A DNA stretch of 44,811 nucleotides, taken from assembly GCF_029955155.1 (NCBI RefSeq), contig NZ_JAPNOZ010000004.1, positions 291,085 through 335,895 on the forward strand. The letters run 5' to 3'. Shown here in pieces: positions 24,430-33,100 of this stretch. The notes below the pieces were generated by a model. The model saw nothing but the letters and a program-made list of their open reading frames with translations, made no database searches and had not been told where the DNA came from. The translations under genes and the position numbers were made by a program. Origin of the DNA: Psychrobacillus sp. NEAU-3TGS (GTDB lineage: Bacteria; Bacillota; Bacilli; Bacillales_A; Planococcaceae). The stretch's first letter is position 1; each line of letters opens with the position of its first letter.

Positions 24430-25512
24430 ATGAAAATAAAATTAGGCTTATTATACGGTGGTAAATCTGCTGAGCATGAAGTGTCGTTACTTACAGCAAG
24501 AGCAGTATCCCAAGCGATAAATTTTGAAAAATACGAAGTATATCCAATATATATAACAAAAACAGGTGAATGGATAAAAGGGAGTGTTTTGACAGGCCCT
24601 GCGGAATCCGTTGAATCACTAAAGCTTGGTGAGGCAGTAAGCAAGCCAAATAATATTTCAAGTTTCTTACCAGTAGAAGGAAACGACGATTCTCAGCTAG
24701 ATGTTATCTTTCCATTGCTACATGGTCCAAATGGTGAAGACGGCACTGTGCAAGGTTTACTAGAAGTGTTGAATTTGCCTTATGTCGGAAATGGTGTTCT
24801 TGCGTCTTCTGCTGGAATGGATAAAGTAGTCATGAAGCAACTTTTTGAAGTAGCAGGATTATCCCAAGTTCCTTACGTGCACTTCATTCGTAAAGAGTGG
24901 AAGAGTAATCAGGAGACGTTTATTCAAAAAATGGAAGAAAGCTTAAAGTGGCCATTGTTCGTTAAACCAGCTAATCTGGGATCGAGCGTAGGAATTACAA
25001 AAGCTACGAACAGAGAAGAGCTGATTAAAGCAGTGGAATTAGCCTTCAAATATGATCGTAAAATTATTGTAGAACAAGGCATTAAAGCACGCGAATTAGA
25101 AATGAGTGTGCTAGGAAATGACAATCCAAAATGTTCTATAGCTGGGGAAGTATTGCCTACAAAAGATTTTTATGATTACGAAGCAAAATATGAAGATGGT
25201 ACGACAAACTATGCTATACCAGCTGTAGTATCTGATGATTTGCTTGAGAGAATGGAAGATGCAGCGATTCGTGCATTTAAAGTACTTGATTGTTCTGGGC
25301 TTGTTCGTGCTGACTTTTTTGTGACGGATAAGGAAGAAATTATTATCAATGAAGTAAATACAATGCCGGGTTTTACGCCGATTAGTATGTATCCGAAGCT
25401 TTGGATAGAGTCTGGTTTATCTTATTCGGGTCTAATTGAAGAATTAATCATGCTAGCTCTAGAACGTTACGAGGAAAAGCAACAGCTTGAGCATTCGAAG
25501 GACGGAGAGTGA
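24430..25512 (+). CDS. ddl: D-alanine--D-alanine ligase
   Basis: An ATP-grasp enzyme that makes the D-Ala-D-Ala dipeptide for peptidoglycan. The 360-residue protein contains LLYGGKSAEHEVSLLTA at the N-terminus, PLLHGPNGEDGTVQGLLE (about residues 96-113), the ATP-grasp core PLFVKPANLGSSVGI (about 175-189) and the metal-binding INEVNTMPGFTPISMYPK near residues 310-327. It heads the ddl-murF pair as in B. subtilis. The ribosome site is GGAGG. Its stop lies beside the murF start. Confidence 0.95.
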   Translation: MKIKLGLLYGGKSAEHEVSLLTARAVSQAINFEKYEVYPIYITKTGEWIKGSVLTGPAESVESLKLGEAVSKPNNISSFLPVEGNDDSQLDVIFPLLHGPNGEDGTVQGLLEVLNLPYVGNGVLASSAGMDKVVMKQLFEVAGLSQVPYVHFIRKEWKSNQETFIQKMEESLKWPLFVKPANLGSSVGITKATNREELIKAVELAFKYDRKIIVEQGIKARELEMSVLGNDNPKCSIAGEVLPTKDFYDYEAKYEDGTTNYAIPAVVSDDLLERMEDAAIRAFKVLDCSGLVRADFFVTDKEEIIINEVNTMPGFTPISMYPKLWIESGLSYSGLIEELIMLALERYEEKQQLEHSKDGE

Positions 25513-25517
25513 GCAAT

Positions 25518-26888
25518 TTGAAGAAAAGCTTAGCAGAAATCGCAAACTGGTTAGGGGAAGAGGTTTCTTTTGAAAAAAATCCTCTAGTTACAGGCGTTTC
25601 GATTAATACCAGAACATTGCAGCCCGGCGATTTATTTATCCCTTTTCGTGGGGAAAATGTAAATGGCCATCGTTTTGTGCAAGATGCATTTGATAAAGGA
25701 GCAGCAGCGTCTCTTTGGTTAAAGGATGAACCAAATCCTCCAAAGGATGTTCCACTTTTATTTGTCGAAAGTGGCGAAAAAGCACTACAGCAAATGGCGG
25801 TAGCGTACCGGGAAGAATTGAGTGCAACTTTTATAGGAATTACAGGATCAAATGGTAAAACGTCAACGAAGGATTTAGTGGCAGGGATTCTATCTCCATA
25901 TTTCCGTGTAAAAAAGACGGAAGGTAATTTTAATAATGAGCTAGGATTACCTTTAACAATTCTTGCCCTTGATGAAGATACGGAATTTGCTGTATTGGAA
26001 ATGGGGATGAGTTCATTTGGTGAAATAGAGTTTCTATCCAAGCTTGCTAAGCCAAAGTATGCGGTTATTACAAATATAGGCGAAGCGCATATGCAAGATC
26101 TCGGCTCACGCGAAGGAATTGCAAAAGCAAAGTTTGAAATTATTGCAGGCTTACAAGAAGCCGGAAAACTTTTCTATGATGGCGATGAACCATTACTACG
26201 TCCATTTATAGAAAATACCCCATCCCTACATTCCATTTCTTTTGGTACAGAGGAAGCCAATGATCTGCGTATTGTAGAAGTGACATTTACCGAACAAGGA
26301 AGTAAGTTTCGTACAGACGGCTTGATCAACGAAGAGATGTCCATTCCTATTCTTGGGGAGCATCAAGTGAAAAATACATTAGCGGCTTTATTGATCGCAA
26401 AAGAAGTTGGGCTTACTTCAGAGCAAATGCGGGTAGCATTAAAGGAAATCGTATTGACCGATATGCGTATGCAAGTAATAGAGGCAGATAATGGAGCAAT
26501 TTTCATTAATGATGCTTATAATGCAGCGCCAACATCGATGAAAGCAGCGATTTCTTTTGTAGAGAAGTCGACGATTAAATCAGATAAATGGCTCGTACTT
26601 GGTGATATGCTGGAACTTGGCGAAAATGAAAAGCAATATCATGAAGAGATGAGCGCCTATATCTCAGATAAAGTGTTTACTGGTGTTTGTTTATATGGAC
26701 CGAGAATGGAGTGGCTATATAAGAAATTACTAGAGCAGTTTAAGGATAAACAGCTTATCTGGGTAGAAAATGAATATGAGCAAATCATTTCGCACATAAG
26801 ACAAAGAATAGATGCAGACTCCATTGTTTTAGTAAAAGGATCACGTGGTATGAAGCTAGAACAGATCATCGAACCGTTTAAAAAGTAA
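25518..26888 (+). CDS. murF: UDP-MurNAc-tripeptide--D-Ala-D-Ala ligase MurF
   Basis: MurF adds the D-Ala-D-Ala made by the neighbouring Ddl to UDP-MurNAc-tripeptide. It has the Mur ligase domains in order: N-terminal substrate domain (about 1-100), ATP-binding domain with ITGSNGKTSTKD (108-119) and EMGMSSFGEIEFLSKLAKP, and a C-terminal domain with INDAYNAAPTSM. TTG 25518 is preferred, as the ribosome site GGAGAGTGA precedes it; GTG 25509 overlaps the ddl stop and is the alternative. Length (456) is typical. Confidence 0.94.
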   Translation: MKKSLAEIANWLGEEVSFEKNPLVTGVSINTRTLQPGDLFIPFRGENVNGHRFVQDAFDKGAAASLWLKDEPNPPKDVPLLFVESGEKALQQMAVAYREELSATFIGITGSNGKTSTKDLVAGILSPYFRVKKTEGNFNNELGLPLTILALDEDTEFAVLEMGMSSFGEIEFLSKLAKPKYAVITNIGEAHMQDLGSREGIAKAKFEIIAGLQEAGKLFYDGDEPLLRPFIENTPSLHSISFGTEEANDLRIVEVTFTEQGSKFRTDGLINEEMSIPILGEHQVKNTLAALLIAKEVGLTSEQMRVALKEIVLTDMRMQVIEADNGAIFINDAYNAAPTSMKAAISFVEKSTIKSDKWLVLGDMLELGENEKQYHEEMSAYISDKVFTGVCLYGPRMEWLYKKLLEQFKDKQLIWVENEYEQIISHIRQRIDADSIVLVKGSRGMKLEQIIEPFKK

Positions 26889-26911
26889 AATTTAGAAAGG
26901 AGTAGGGCAAT

Positions 26912-27616
26912 ATGAAAACAGGCGTCCTTTGTATTCACGGTTTTACGGGTGGACCATATGAAGTACAGCCATTCGTGGAATTTTTACAGGAAAGGACAGA
27001 CTGGACAATTATTGTCCCTACACTTCCTGGTCATGGAGAAACGTTAGAATTACAAAAGTTAATTGCGGAAAATTGGTTGATGGCTGCAGAGCTAGCATTA
27101 AGAAAACTTCTAAAAGAAGTGGACGAGGTATACATTGTTGGATTTTCAATGGGTGGGATTATTGCCATGTACTTGGCAATCCGGTATCCAGTTGCCAAAC
27201 TTATTTTGTTAAGTGCAGCAGCTAAATATATTTATCCTACACAGCTCTTGCAAGATATTAAAGAAATGGCAAAAGAAGCAGTGGAAGGAAAACTTGAGGA
27301 CAATATATTGTACAAGCGATACAGTACCAAATGGAAAGAAACACCGATTCGGGCAACGCTTGAATTTATCCGTTTAGTACGTATAGTTGAACCCTATTAT
27401 AGCCACATTAAAATACCGGTCTGTTTAGTCCAGGGTAAAAAAGATGGCATAGTCCCTTATACAACCGCTGAGTTTTTATTTGACCAAATTGGTTCAGAGG
27501 AAAAAGAACTGATCTTTTCCGAAACAGGTAAACACCATATTTGTTACTGTGAGGATTGCGAAGACTGGTTTTATCGAGCGTTAAATTTTTTAACCGAAAA
27601 AGGAGTGGATAATTAA
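26912..27616 (+). CDS. Carboxylesterase, alpha/beta hydrolase (Est30/YvaK-like)
   Basis: A 234-residue cytoplasmic esterase. The oxyanion segment CIHGFTGGPYE (7-17), the nucleophile elbow GFSMGG (Ser79), Asp178 in GKKDGIVP and His208/209 in ETGKHHI form the triad seen in Bacillus carboxylesterase Est30. It begins 24 bases after murF with an AAAGGAG site, so it is probably co-transcribed with ddl-murF. The physiological substrate is unknown; short-chain esters are typical. The CYCEDCED stretch after the His (211-218) is unusual but could be a lid or surface loop. Confidence 0.88.
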   Translation: MKTGVLCIHGFTGGPYEVQPFVEFLQERTDWTIIVPTLPGHGETLELQKLIAENWLMAAELALRKLLKEVDEVYIVGFSMGGIIAMYLAIRYPVAKLILLSAAAKYIYPTQLLQDIKEMAKEAVEGKLEDNILYKRYSTKWKETPIRATLEFIRLVRIVEPYYSHIKIPVCLVQGKKDGIVPYTTAEFLFDQIGSEEKELIFSETGKHHICYCEDCEDWFYRALNFLTEKGVDN

Positions 27617-27644
27617 ACTAATAATTATAACAGTTGCTATTTCG

Positions 27645-27673
27645 TTGCAACGAGTAATAAGGCATGATATACT
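27645..27673 (+). promoter_or_regulatory. Sigma-A promoter, probably for cshA
   Basis: TTGCAA (27645-27650), 17 bases, TATACT (27668-27673). The start near 27,680 would give a leader of about 280 bases, with a terminator hairpin only 27 bases in. Confidence 0.6.
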
Positions 27674-27706
27674 ACGTTTAGAGCAATGGATACATTTTGT
27701 GTGAAG

Positions 27707-27740
27707 ACTCTTCAGCTTTAATTGAAGAGTACTTTTTTTT
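27707..27740 (+). terminator. Terminator/attenuator hairpin in the cshA leader
   Basis: ACTCTTCA pairs with TGAAGAGT, then AC and eight T. It may simply end the ddl-murF-esterase operon, but it lies downstream of a good promoter and so would also attenuate cshA or release a ~60-base RNA. Confidence 0.7.
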
Positions 27741-27748
27741 GAACATAA

Positions 27749-27957
27749 CGGTTTGTTTAGGTAGTAGGGATGAAATCTCTCTCAAACGAACCGCTCGGCA
27801 AAAGACCGGGCTTTCCCTTTATATAAGACCCCTCTGAACTGTAAACCACAGAGAATTTTAAGTAACGGAAACGTTCCTCGTATAGGCTCGAATTTGCCGC
27901 AATTTCATCTGAAAATGTAACCATTTGTCAAAACACAAGAAAAAGGAGATTAAAATT
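27749..27957 (+). promoter_or_regulatory. Structured 5' leader of cshA
   Basis: About 210 bases without a coding frame but with successive hairpins: CGGTTTGTTT/AAACGAACCG (27749-27793), GCTCGG/CCGGGC (27793-27811), CTCTG/CAGAG (27832-27853) and GGAA-ACG-TTCC (27868-27878). I do not recognise a known riboswitch. DEAD-box helicase genes often carry long leaders used for cold or self-regulation, which makes a regulatory RNA plausible. Confidence 0.5.
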
Positions 27958-29502
27958 TTGACAAATTTTTCAGAATTAAATATTAGTGCTTCTACATTGA
28001 AATCCGTTCAACGTATGGGATTTGAAGAAGCAACACCAATCCAAGAAGGTACTATTACACATGCTATGGGTGGACGCGACGTTATCGGTCAAGCACAGAC
28101 TGGTACGGGTAAAACTGCTGCATTTGGTATCCCTATGATTGAAAAAATCGATACTAAAAATCCTAACATTCAAGCGTTAATCATCGCTCCAACACGTGAA
28201 CTTGCAATCCAAGTTTCGGAAGAGCTATATAAATTAGGGTATGATAAAAAAGTCCGTCTATTATCTGTTTATGGAGGCCAAGAGATTGGTCGTCAAATTC
28301 GCGCCCTTAAAAATAAACCACAAGTAATCGTTGGTACACCTGGTCGTATTTTGGACCATATTAACCGTCGTACATTGAAACTTGATCAAGTTCAAACACT
28401 TATCTTAGACGAAGCAGATGAAATGCTTAACATGGGATTCATCGAAGACATCAATACAATTTTAGAAAGTGTTCCTGATGAGCGTCAAACGCTATTGTTC
28501 TCAGCTACAATGCCAGGACCTATCCGTAAAATTGCAGAAAGATTCATGAAAGACCCAGTTGAAGTAAAGATCAAGTCTAAAGAAATGACTGTTGAAAACA
28601 TTGAGCAATTCTTTGTAAAAGCGCATGAGCGTGAGAAATTTGATATTTTATCACGTATTCTAAACGTGCACCAACCGGAACTTGCAATTGTTTTTGGCCG
28701 TACAAAACGTCGTGTAGATGAATTAGCGCACGCATTAAGCATCCGTGGTTACCTTGCAGAAGGAATTCATGGTGATTTGAGCCAAGCGAAACGTATGTCT
28801 GTATTAAAACAATTTAAATCAAATAAAATCGATATCCTAGTTGCGACTGACGTAGCTGCGCGTGGATTAGATATTTCTGGTGTAACACATGTTTACAACT
28901 TTGATATTCCACAAGATCCTGAAAGCTATGTACACCGTATCGGTCGTACAGGTCGTGCAGGGAAAAATGGTGTAGCTGTAACATTCGTAACACCAAGAGA
29001 AATGGGTTACTTACGTATCGTTGAAGATACAACGAAAAAACGTATGACTCCTCTTCGTCCACCAAGTTCAGACGAAGCACTAGTTGGTCAACAACGTGTA
29101 GCAATTGAATCATTAACAGAAATCGTCAATAAAAATGATTTAGGTGATTACCGTACACTTGCTGCGGAAATGCTTGAAAAGTTTGAAGCGGTAGATGTAA
29201 TTGCTGCAGCTTTAAAATCAATGACAAATGAGCCAGATGATACTCCGATCGCTCTTTCTGAAGAGCGTCCATTACCTGCACGCAGAGAGCGTAGCGGTGG
29301 AGGCGGTTCTCGCTCTGGTGGTGGTTACAAAGGTGGATCTCGTTCTGGCGGACGTAGCTCATCAGGACGCTCAGGCGGCGATCGCGGATTTTCTCGTTCA
29401 GGTGGCGGTTCACGTCCTAGCAGCTCGCGTCGTAGTAGCGGTCCACGTGACGGTTCTACTCAACGTAGCACTAGAACTCGTTCACCACGTAACGAAAACT
29501 AA
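27958..29502 (+). CDS. cshA: DEAD-box RNA helicase CshA
   Basis: CshA unwinds RNA in cold adaptation, ribosome assembly and the RNA degradosome. The 514-residue product has the Q motif (GFEEATPIQ, 21-29), motif I AQTGTGKT (46-53), Ia PTRELA (78-83), DEAD (151-154), SAT (182-184), a second RecA domain with HRIGRTGR, and a long Arg/Gly/Ser-rich tail (about 430-514) typical of CshA. The start is TTG 27958, 7 bases after AAAGGAGAT; the frame is open upstream to 27,925 without a ribosome site. The position between murF and ydbS matches B. subtilis. Codon choice is typical of a highly expressed gene. Confidence 0.95.
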   Translation: MTNFSELNISASTLKSVQRMGFEEATPIQEGTITHAMGGRDVIGQAQTGTGKTAAFGIPMIEKIDTKNPNIQALIIAPTRELAIQVSEELYKLGYDKKVRLLSVYGGQEIGRQIRALKNKPQVIVGTPGRILDHINRRTLKLDQVQTLILDEADEMLNMGFIEDINTILESVPDERQTLLFSATMPGPIRKIAERFMKDPVEVKIKSKEMTVENIEQFFVKAHEREKFDILSRILNVHQPELAIVFGRTKRRVDELAHALSIRGYLAEGIHGDLSQAKRMSVLKQFKSNKIDILVATDVAARGLDISGVTHVYNFDIPQDPESYVHRIGRTGRAGKNGVAVTFVTPREMGYLRIVEDTTKKRMTPLRPPSSDEALVGQQRVAIESLTEIVNKNDLGDYRTLAAEMLEKFEAVDVIAAALKSMTNEPDDTPIALSEERPLPARRERSGGGGSRSGGGYKGGSRSGGRSSSGRSGGDRGFSRSGGGSRPSSSRRSSGPRDGSTQRSTRTRSPRNEN

Positions 29503-29518
29503 AATAATATTTGTTTAT

Positions 29519-29558
29519 AAGATGAATCGCGCATTTCGATGCGGATTCATCTTTTTTT
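29519..29558 (+). terminator. Intrinsic terminator of cshA
   Basis: AGATGAATCGCGCAT pairs with ATGCGGATTCATCT around TTCG, followed by seven T. Confidence 0.9.
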
Positions 29559-29650
29559 ATTCGGACATTCACCCAACTAAAACATTCTTCTATAATTTGA
29601 AACATTTCCCCGCTGAAATCGTATACAATACAAGGGAAGAGGTGTTGATA

Positions 29651-30130
29651 ATGAGAGCAGAACCAATAAATAGAATATCTAAAAAAGGACTACGTGTATG
29701 GCGAATCTATGGGGTTTTCCAAACACTTATAGCATTGTTACTCGGTATAGGGGTGGGGATTATTAACTTCTTTACTGGTGAGTACATTTGGCTGTACATA
29801 GTAGTTAGCGTAATTGTACTAATCATTGCATACTTACTCATTTATTTATTTCCGAAAGTCAGATGGACGCGGTGGAGATATGAAGTAAGAGAGCAGGAAA
29901 TAGAACTGCAGCACGGTTTGTTCGTTGTGAAGCGTACTTTAGTGCCAATGGTTCGTGTCCAGCATGTCGATACAGAACAAGGACCAATTTTACGAAAATA
30001 TGATTTAGCATCTATTACAATTTCCACAGCAGCAACAAATCATACGATACCGGCATTAATTACCGCAGAAGCGGATGAACTCCGTGGCAGAATTTCTGTA
30101 CTTGCAAGGGTGGCGGAAGATGATGTCTAA
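29651..30130 (+). CDS. ydbS: YdbS, bacterial PH-domain (DUF304) membrane protein
   Basis: The 159-residue protein has two membrane helices (about 23-45 and 49-70) followed by one bPH_2 domain with the typical WRYEVREQEIELQHGLFVVK and RVQHVDTEQGP segments. Its length equals that of B. subtilis YdbS. ATG 29651 follows GAGGTG; the long frame to the left lies inside the cshA tail. The YdbS-YdbT pair is linked in B. subtilis to resistance against some antimicrobial compounds of related bacilli, but the mechanism is unknown. Its stop overlaps the ydbT start. Confidence 0.9.
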   Translation: MRAEPINRISKKGLRVWRIYGVFQTLIALLLGIGVGIINFFTGEYIWLYIVVSVIVLIIAYLLIYLFPKVRWTRWRYEVREQEIELQHGLFVVKRTLVPMVRVQHVDTEQGPILRKYDLASITISTAATNHTIPALITAEADELRGRISVLARVAEDDV

Positions 30131-31625
30131 AGAAAAATATAAATTACATCCAATTTCTGCAGTTATAAACTTTGCAAAAGTATTAAAAGAAATGATTATC
30201 CCTTTTATTGTAGTTATTGCGTTGAATGGTTTTGGAGGAAGGGAGGGTGCTGGCGATTGGTCCTCCTATATTACCTATGGCATCTATGGAATAATGCTAA
30301 TCTTTTTGTTGGTTAGTGGCATTATCAAATGGAAACGATTCAGATATTGGTTTGAAGAAGAGGAGCTTCGTATCGAGTATGGTTTGTTCGTAAAGAAAAA
30401 GCGATATATTCCTTTTGAACGTATTCAAAGTTTGAACTATACAGAAGGTATTTTCCATAGACCGTTTGGACTTGTAAAAGTAAAAGTAGAAACAGCTGGC
30501 GGCGGAGCGACAAAGGAAGCGGACGCCGAGTTAACAGCCATTACAAAAGTAGCAGCAGAACAAATTAAACTGGAAATGCTACAAGCAAAAAATAAATTAA
30601 CGGAACCAATAGACTACTCTTCGGAAGTACAACAAGTAGTAAAAGCGGAAAGGCAGTCCATTTTTAAGATGTCTCCGAAAGACTTATTTGTGCTTGCAAG
30701 TACTTCTGGTGGGGTGGGAGTATTTTTCTCTGGGTTAGCTGTCTTTGTTTCTCAATTTTCAAATGTCATTCCATATGAAGCGATTTATGAAGAAATTGTA
30801 GTATTTATTCGTTTTGGTGCACTCATTGTGGCATTGGTTGTTTTTGTTGTATTGTTAATCGCTTGGATTGTTTCCGTTGTACTTACTTTTATAAACTACT
30901 ACGAATTTACGATTATAGTAGAAGATGAAGAAATTATTATTACGAGAGGGTTGTTAGAGAAGAAAAAAGTAACGATCCCACTTTCCCGAATTCAAGGGGT
31001 AAGAGTTGTTGAAAATCCCCTGCGTCAGCTAATGGGCTATGCATCGGTAATTGTCGATAGTGCTGGAGGTTCTTTAGCGGAAAAAGATGAAAAAATACGT
31101 TTGCTTCCACTTATTAAAAAAACGAAGATAACGCCAATTTTACAAGAAATATTTCCAGAGCTCCAGTTTGATCCTATCCTCACGAAAGTACCGAAAAGGT
31201 CAAGAAAGTTTTTCTATCGATTAGATTATATATGGATGATCCCGGTTGCTGGGGCAGTTAGTTATTTCTTTTTTCCTTTTGGATTACTTTCGCTTTTGTT
31301 ATTCCCACTAAGCTATGGTCTGGGTGTTTGGCAACAAAAAACAGCAGGCTATTATTTGAATGAACGTCAGTTGGTGATACAATATCGACTCTTCAGTAAA
31401 GTAATAGTATGGATGGAGAAAAGAAGGATTCAGTCTATGACGGAGCGTGCAACCCTTTTTCAAAAGAAAGCAAACGTTTCATCTATTATCACAACGATTA
31501 AATCTGGTGTTTCGGGAGCGTCTACAACAATCCCACATATCGAAAAAACGGATGCAGAAATGATTTTAAATTGGTACGAACCCCATCGAAAAATAACCAT
31601 AGAAAAAGAACAGCCACTAGACTAG
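30120..31625 (+). CDS. ydbT: YdbT, multi-PH-domain membrane protein
   Basis: A 501-residue membrane protein with three bPH_2 (DUF304) domains. Each starts with a helix pair and shows the same signature: EELRIEYGLFVKKKRYIPFERIQSL near residues 82-106, EIIITRGLLEKKKVTIPLSRIQGV near 274-297, and RQLVIQYRLFSKVIVWMEKRRIQSM near 418-442. Length and order match B. subtilis YdbT. Two ATG codons (30120, 30123) overlap the end of ydbS, indicating translational coupling. A terminator covers the stop codon. Confidence 0.9.
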   Translation: MMSKEKYKLHPISAVINFAKVLKEMIIPFIVVIALNGFGGREGAGDWSSYITYGIYGIMLIFLLVSGIIKWKRFRYWFEEEELRIEYGLFVKKKRYIPFERIQSLNYTEGIFHRPFGLVKVKVETAGGGATKEADAELTAITKVAAEQIKLEMLQAKNKLTEPIDYSSEVQQVVKAERQSIFKMSPKDLFVLASTSGGVGVFFSGLAVFVSQFSNVIPYEAIYEEIVVFIRFGALIVALVVFVVLLIAWIVSVVLTFINYYEFTIIVEDEEIIITRGLLEKKKVTIPLSRIQGVRVVENPLRQLMGYASVIVDSAGGSLAEKDEKIRLLPLIKKTKITPILQEIFPELQFDPILTKVPKRSRKFFYRLDYIWMIPVAGAVSYFFFPFGLLSLLLFPLSYGLGVWQQKTAGYYLNERQLVIQYRLFSKVIVWMEKRRIQSMTERATLFQKKANVSSIITTIKSGVSGASTTIPHIEKTDAEMILNWYEPHRKITIEKEQPLD

Positions 31626-31637
31626 GCTGTTCTTTTC
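31605..31637 (+). terminator. Terminator of ydbST
   Basis: AAAGAACAGCC pairs with GGCTGTTCTTT; the loop contains the ydbT stop codon. Confidence 0.85.
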
Positions 31638-31689
31638 TTATGCTTTTTGAAATTGTAGGATAGATGGTAAGTCACTGTATAGAGAAACT

Positions 31690-31834
31690 GCGTGAGCTGA
31701 AGACCCCGCAGGAGCGAGAGCTCCGAAGAGGCTGAAGCCATGCCCGCGGAAAGCGTCCGCCCTGCAGCGAAAATCCTAGTGGTCACCTAAATAGAGCTTG
31801 CTACCGCACAGTTTCCCTAGAATGTCATCCTCTG
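31690..31834. repeat. GC-rich intergenic repeat, family A, copy 3 (truncated)
   Basis: Same orientation as copy 2. It starts at GTGAGCTGAAGACCCCGC and runs through AGGCTGAAGCC, GCGGAAAGCGTCCGCCCTGC and AATCCTAGTGG to CGCACAGTTTCCCTAGAATG. The left block present in copies 1 and 2 (GGCGGCGACTCCAG) is missing. Confidence 0.8.
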
Positions 31835-31877
31835 ACTTTTCTTTCAAGAGATAGAGCGCAATAAGATAACATAGAAA

Positions 31878-31920
31878 AAAAGAGGCTTGTCATGACCTCA
31901 GTCACGATAAGTCTCTTTTA
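31878..31920. terminator. Terminator-like hairpin, probably for ydcA
   Basis: AAAGAGGCTTGTCATGAC pairs imperfectly with GTCACGATAAGTCTCTTT around CTCA. Flanking A and T runs would let it work in either direction; it lies about 70 bases beyond the ydcA stop. Confidence 0.6.
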
Positions 31921-31990
31921 AGGATCAAACGGTATAATAATCAGGAAGTCCATCCCAAAACCTGTGAAAGGAATAAGATTTTTATTCTTT

Positions 31991-32620
31991 TTACTTCACT
32001 GCTCTAAGCTTACTTTTACGTTTCCTCCAAGCAGCAATTCGTTTTGGATGAAAATAGATAATGCCAAAAATAAAACCTGTGATTAGACCTGCAATATGTG
32101 CAGTGGCATTAATATTAGGCTGAAGAAATGTCATAATAACACCAATAACAATAATAGGGACAATGATTTGCTTAAGCTGTGGCAATAGATTTCTCGTATA
32201 GTAAACTAAAGCTCCAAAGGCACCAAGAATACCATAAATAGCTCCACTCGCACCTACGCTTACATAGTTCCAATCGTGTATTAAATATGTAGCAATACTA
32301 CCGACTAAACCAGCTAACAAATAGATGGTTAAGAAACGCGCTTTACCTGCAATTTGTTCTAGCTCTGGTCCAAATAGATAAAGAGAGAACATATTGAATA
32401 ACAAATGAAAAAAAGTCGCATGTAAAAACAAGGGGGTAACTAGACGCCAATATTCCCCTTCGCTTATAAGTAAGTTAAAGTGAACACCCTGAGAGTAGAT
32501 TGCGTCTCCCAGAACGGGGATATTTGTTAAAATATAAATAACAATATTTATAGCAAGCAGAGTAGAAACGACTGGATAGAATTTAATGTATTGCTTGAAA
32601 TTTTCTGTTCTTGTAAACAT
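31991..32620 (-). CDS. ydcA: Rhomboid family intramembrane serine protease (YdcA)
   Basis: The 209-residue, six-helix protein has the rhomboid hallmarks: the WRLVTPLFLHATFFHLLFNM loop and helix (about 58-77), catalytic Ser125 in GASGAIYG and catalytic His175 in ATAHIAGLITG. Position beside acpS matches B. subtilis ydcA. Substrates are unknown. It is divergent from acpS; the start follows GAGGTGA. Confidence 0.92.
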   Translation of the reverse strand: MFTRTENFKQYIKFYPVVSTLLAINIVIYILTNIPVLGDAIYSQGVHFNLLISEGEYWRLVTPLFLHATFFHLLFNMFSLYLFGPELEQIAGKARFLTIYLLAGLVGSIATYLIHDWNYVSVGASGAIYGILGAFGALVYYTRNLLPQLKQIIVPIIVIGVIMTFLQPNINATAHIAGLITGFIFGIIYFHPKRIAAWRKRKSKLRAVK

Positions 32621-32688
32621 TATTTCACCTCGATTTTTCTACTAATATTATAGCTTGGATAAGCTACATTTGAAAAGGAGAAACCCTT

Positions 32689-33042
32689 ATGATTACTGGA
32701 ATAGGTTTAGACATAACCGAATTATCGAGGATAAAAAAAATGAAAGAAAAAACAAGTAAATTTGAAGCACGTATTTTAACGAATTCAGAAATTGCTCAAA
32801 TGCAAAATTTATCTGCTTCGCGACAATTAGAATATCTAGCGGGACGATTTGCAGCAAAAGAAGCATTTTCGAAAGCATTAGGAACGGGAATAGGAAGAGA
32901 ATGTAGTTTTCATGATATTGAAATCCTCAAGGAAAATAACGGGAAACCAAGTCTTTATTTTAAAGGAAACCAAGTGAATGGCTTTGTCTCTATTACTCAT
33001 ACAAAAGAATATGTAGCTGCTCAAGTAATTCTCCAATCATAA
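32689..33042 (+). CDS. acpS: Holo-[acyl-carrier-protein] synthase
   Basis: AcpS transfers phosphopantetheine from CoA to acyl carrier protein. The 117-residue protein has the two signatures: GIGLDITEL (Mg-binding Asp8) and GRFAAKEAFSKALGTG (Glu57). The ribosome site AAAGGAG lies 7 bases before ATG. It heads the acpS-ydcC-alr segment as in B. subtilis. Confidence 0.94.
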   Translation: MITGIGLDITELSRIKKMKEKTSKFEARILTNSEIAQMQNLSASRQLEYLAGRFAAKEAFSKALGTGIGRECSFHDIEILKENNGKPSLYFKGNQVNGFVSITHTKEYVAAQVILQS

Positions 33043-33100
33043 CCGGTCGTCCAACTACATACAATGAACGAACGCAGTGATAATAGAAAGGATGGACTGA

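Noticed and set aside
29228..29650. Upstream extension of the ydbS frame into cshA
   Set aside because: It is a shadow of the Gly/Ser/Arg-rich cshA tail; the RBS and family length fix the start at 29,651.
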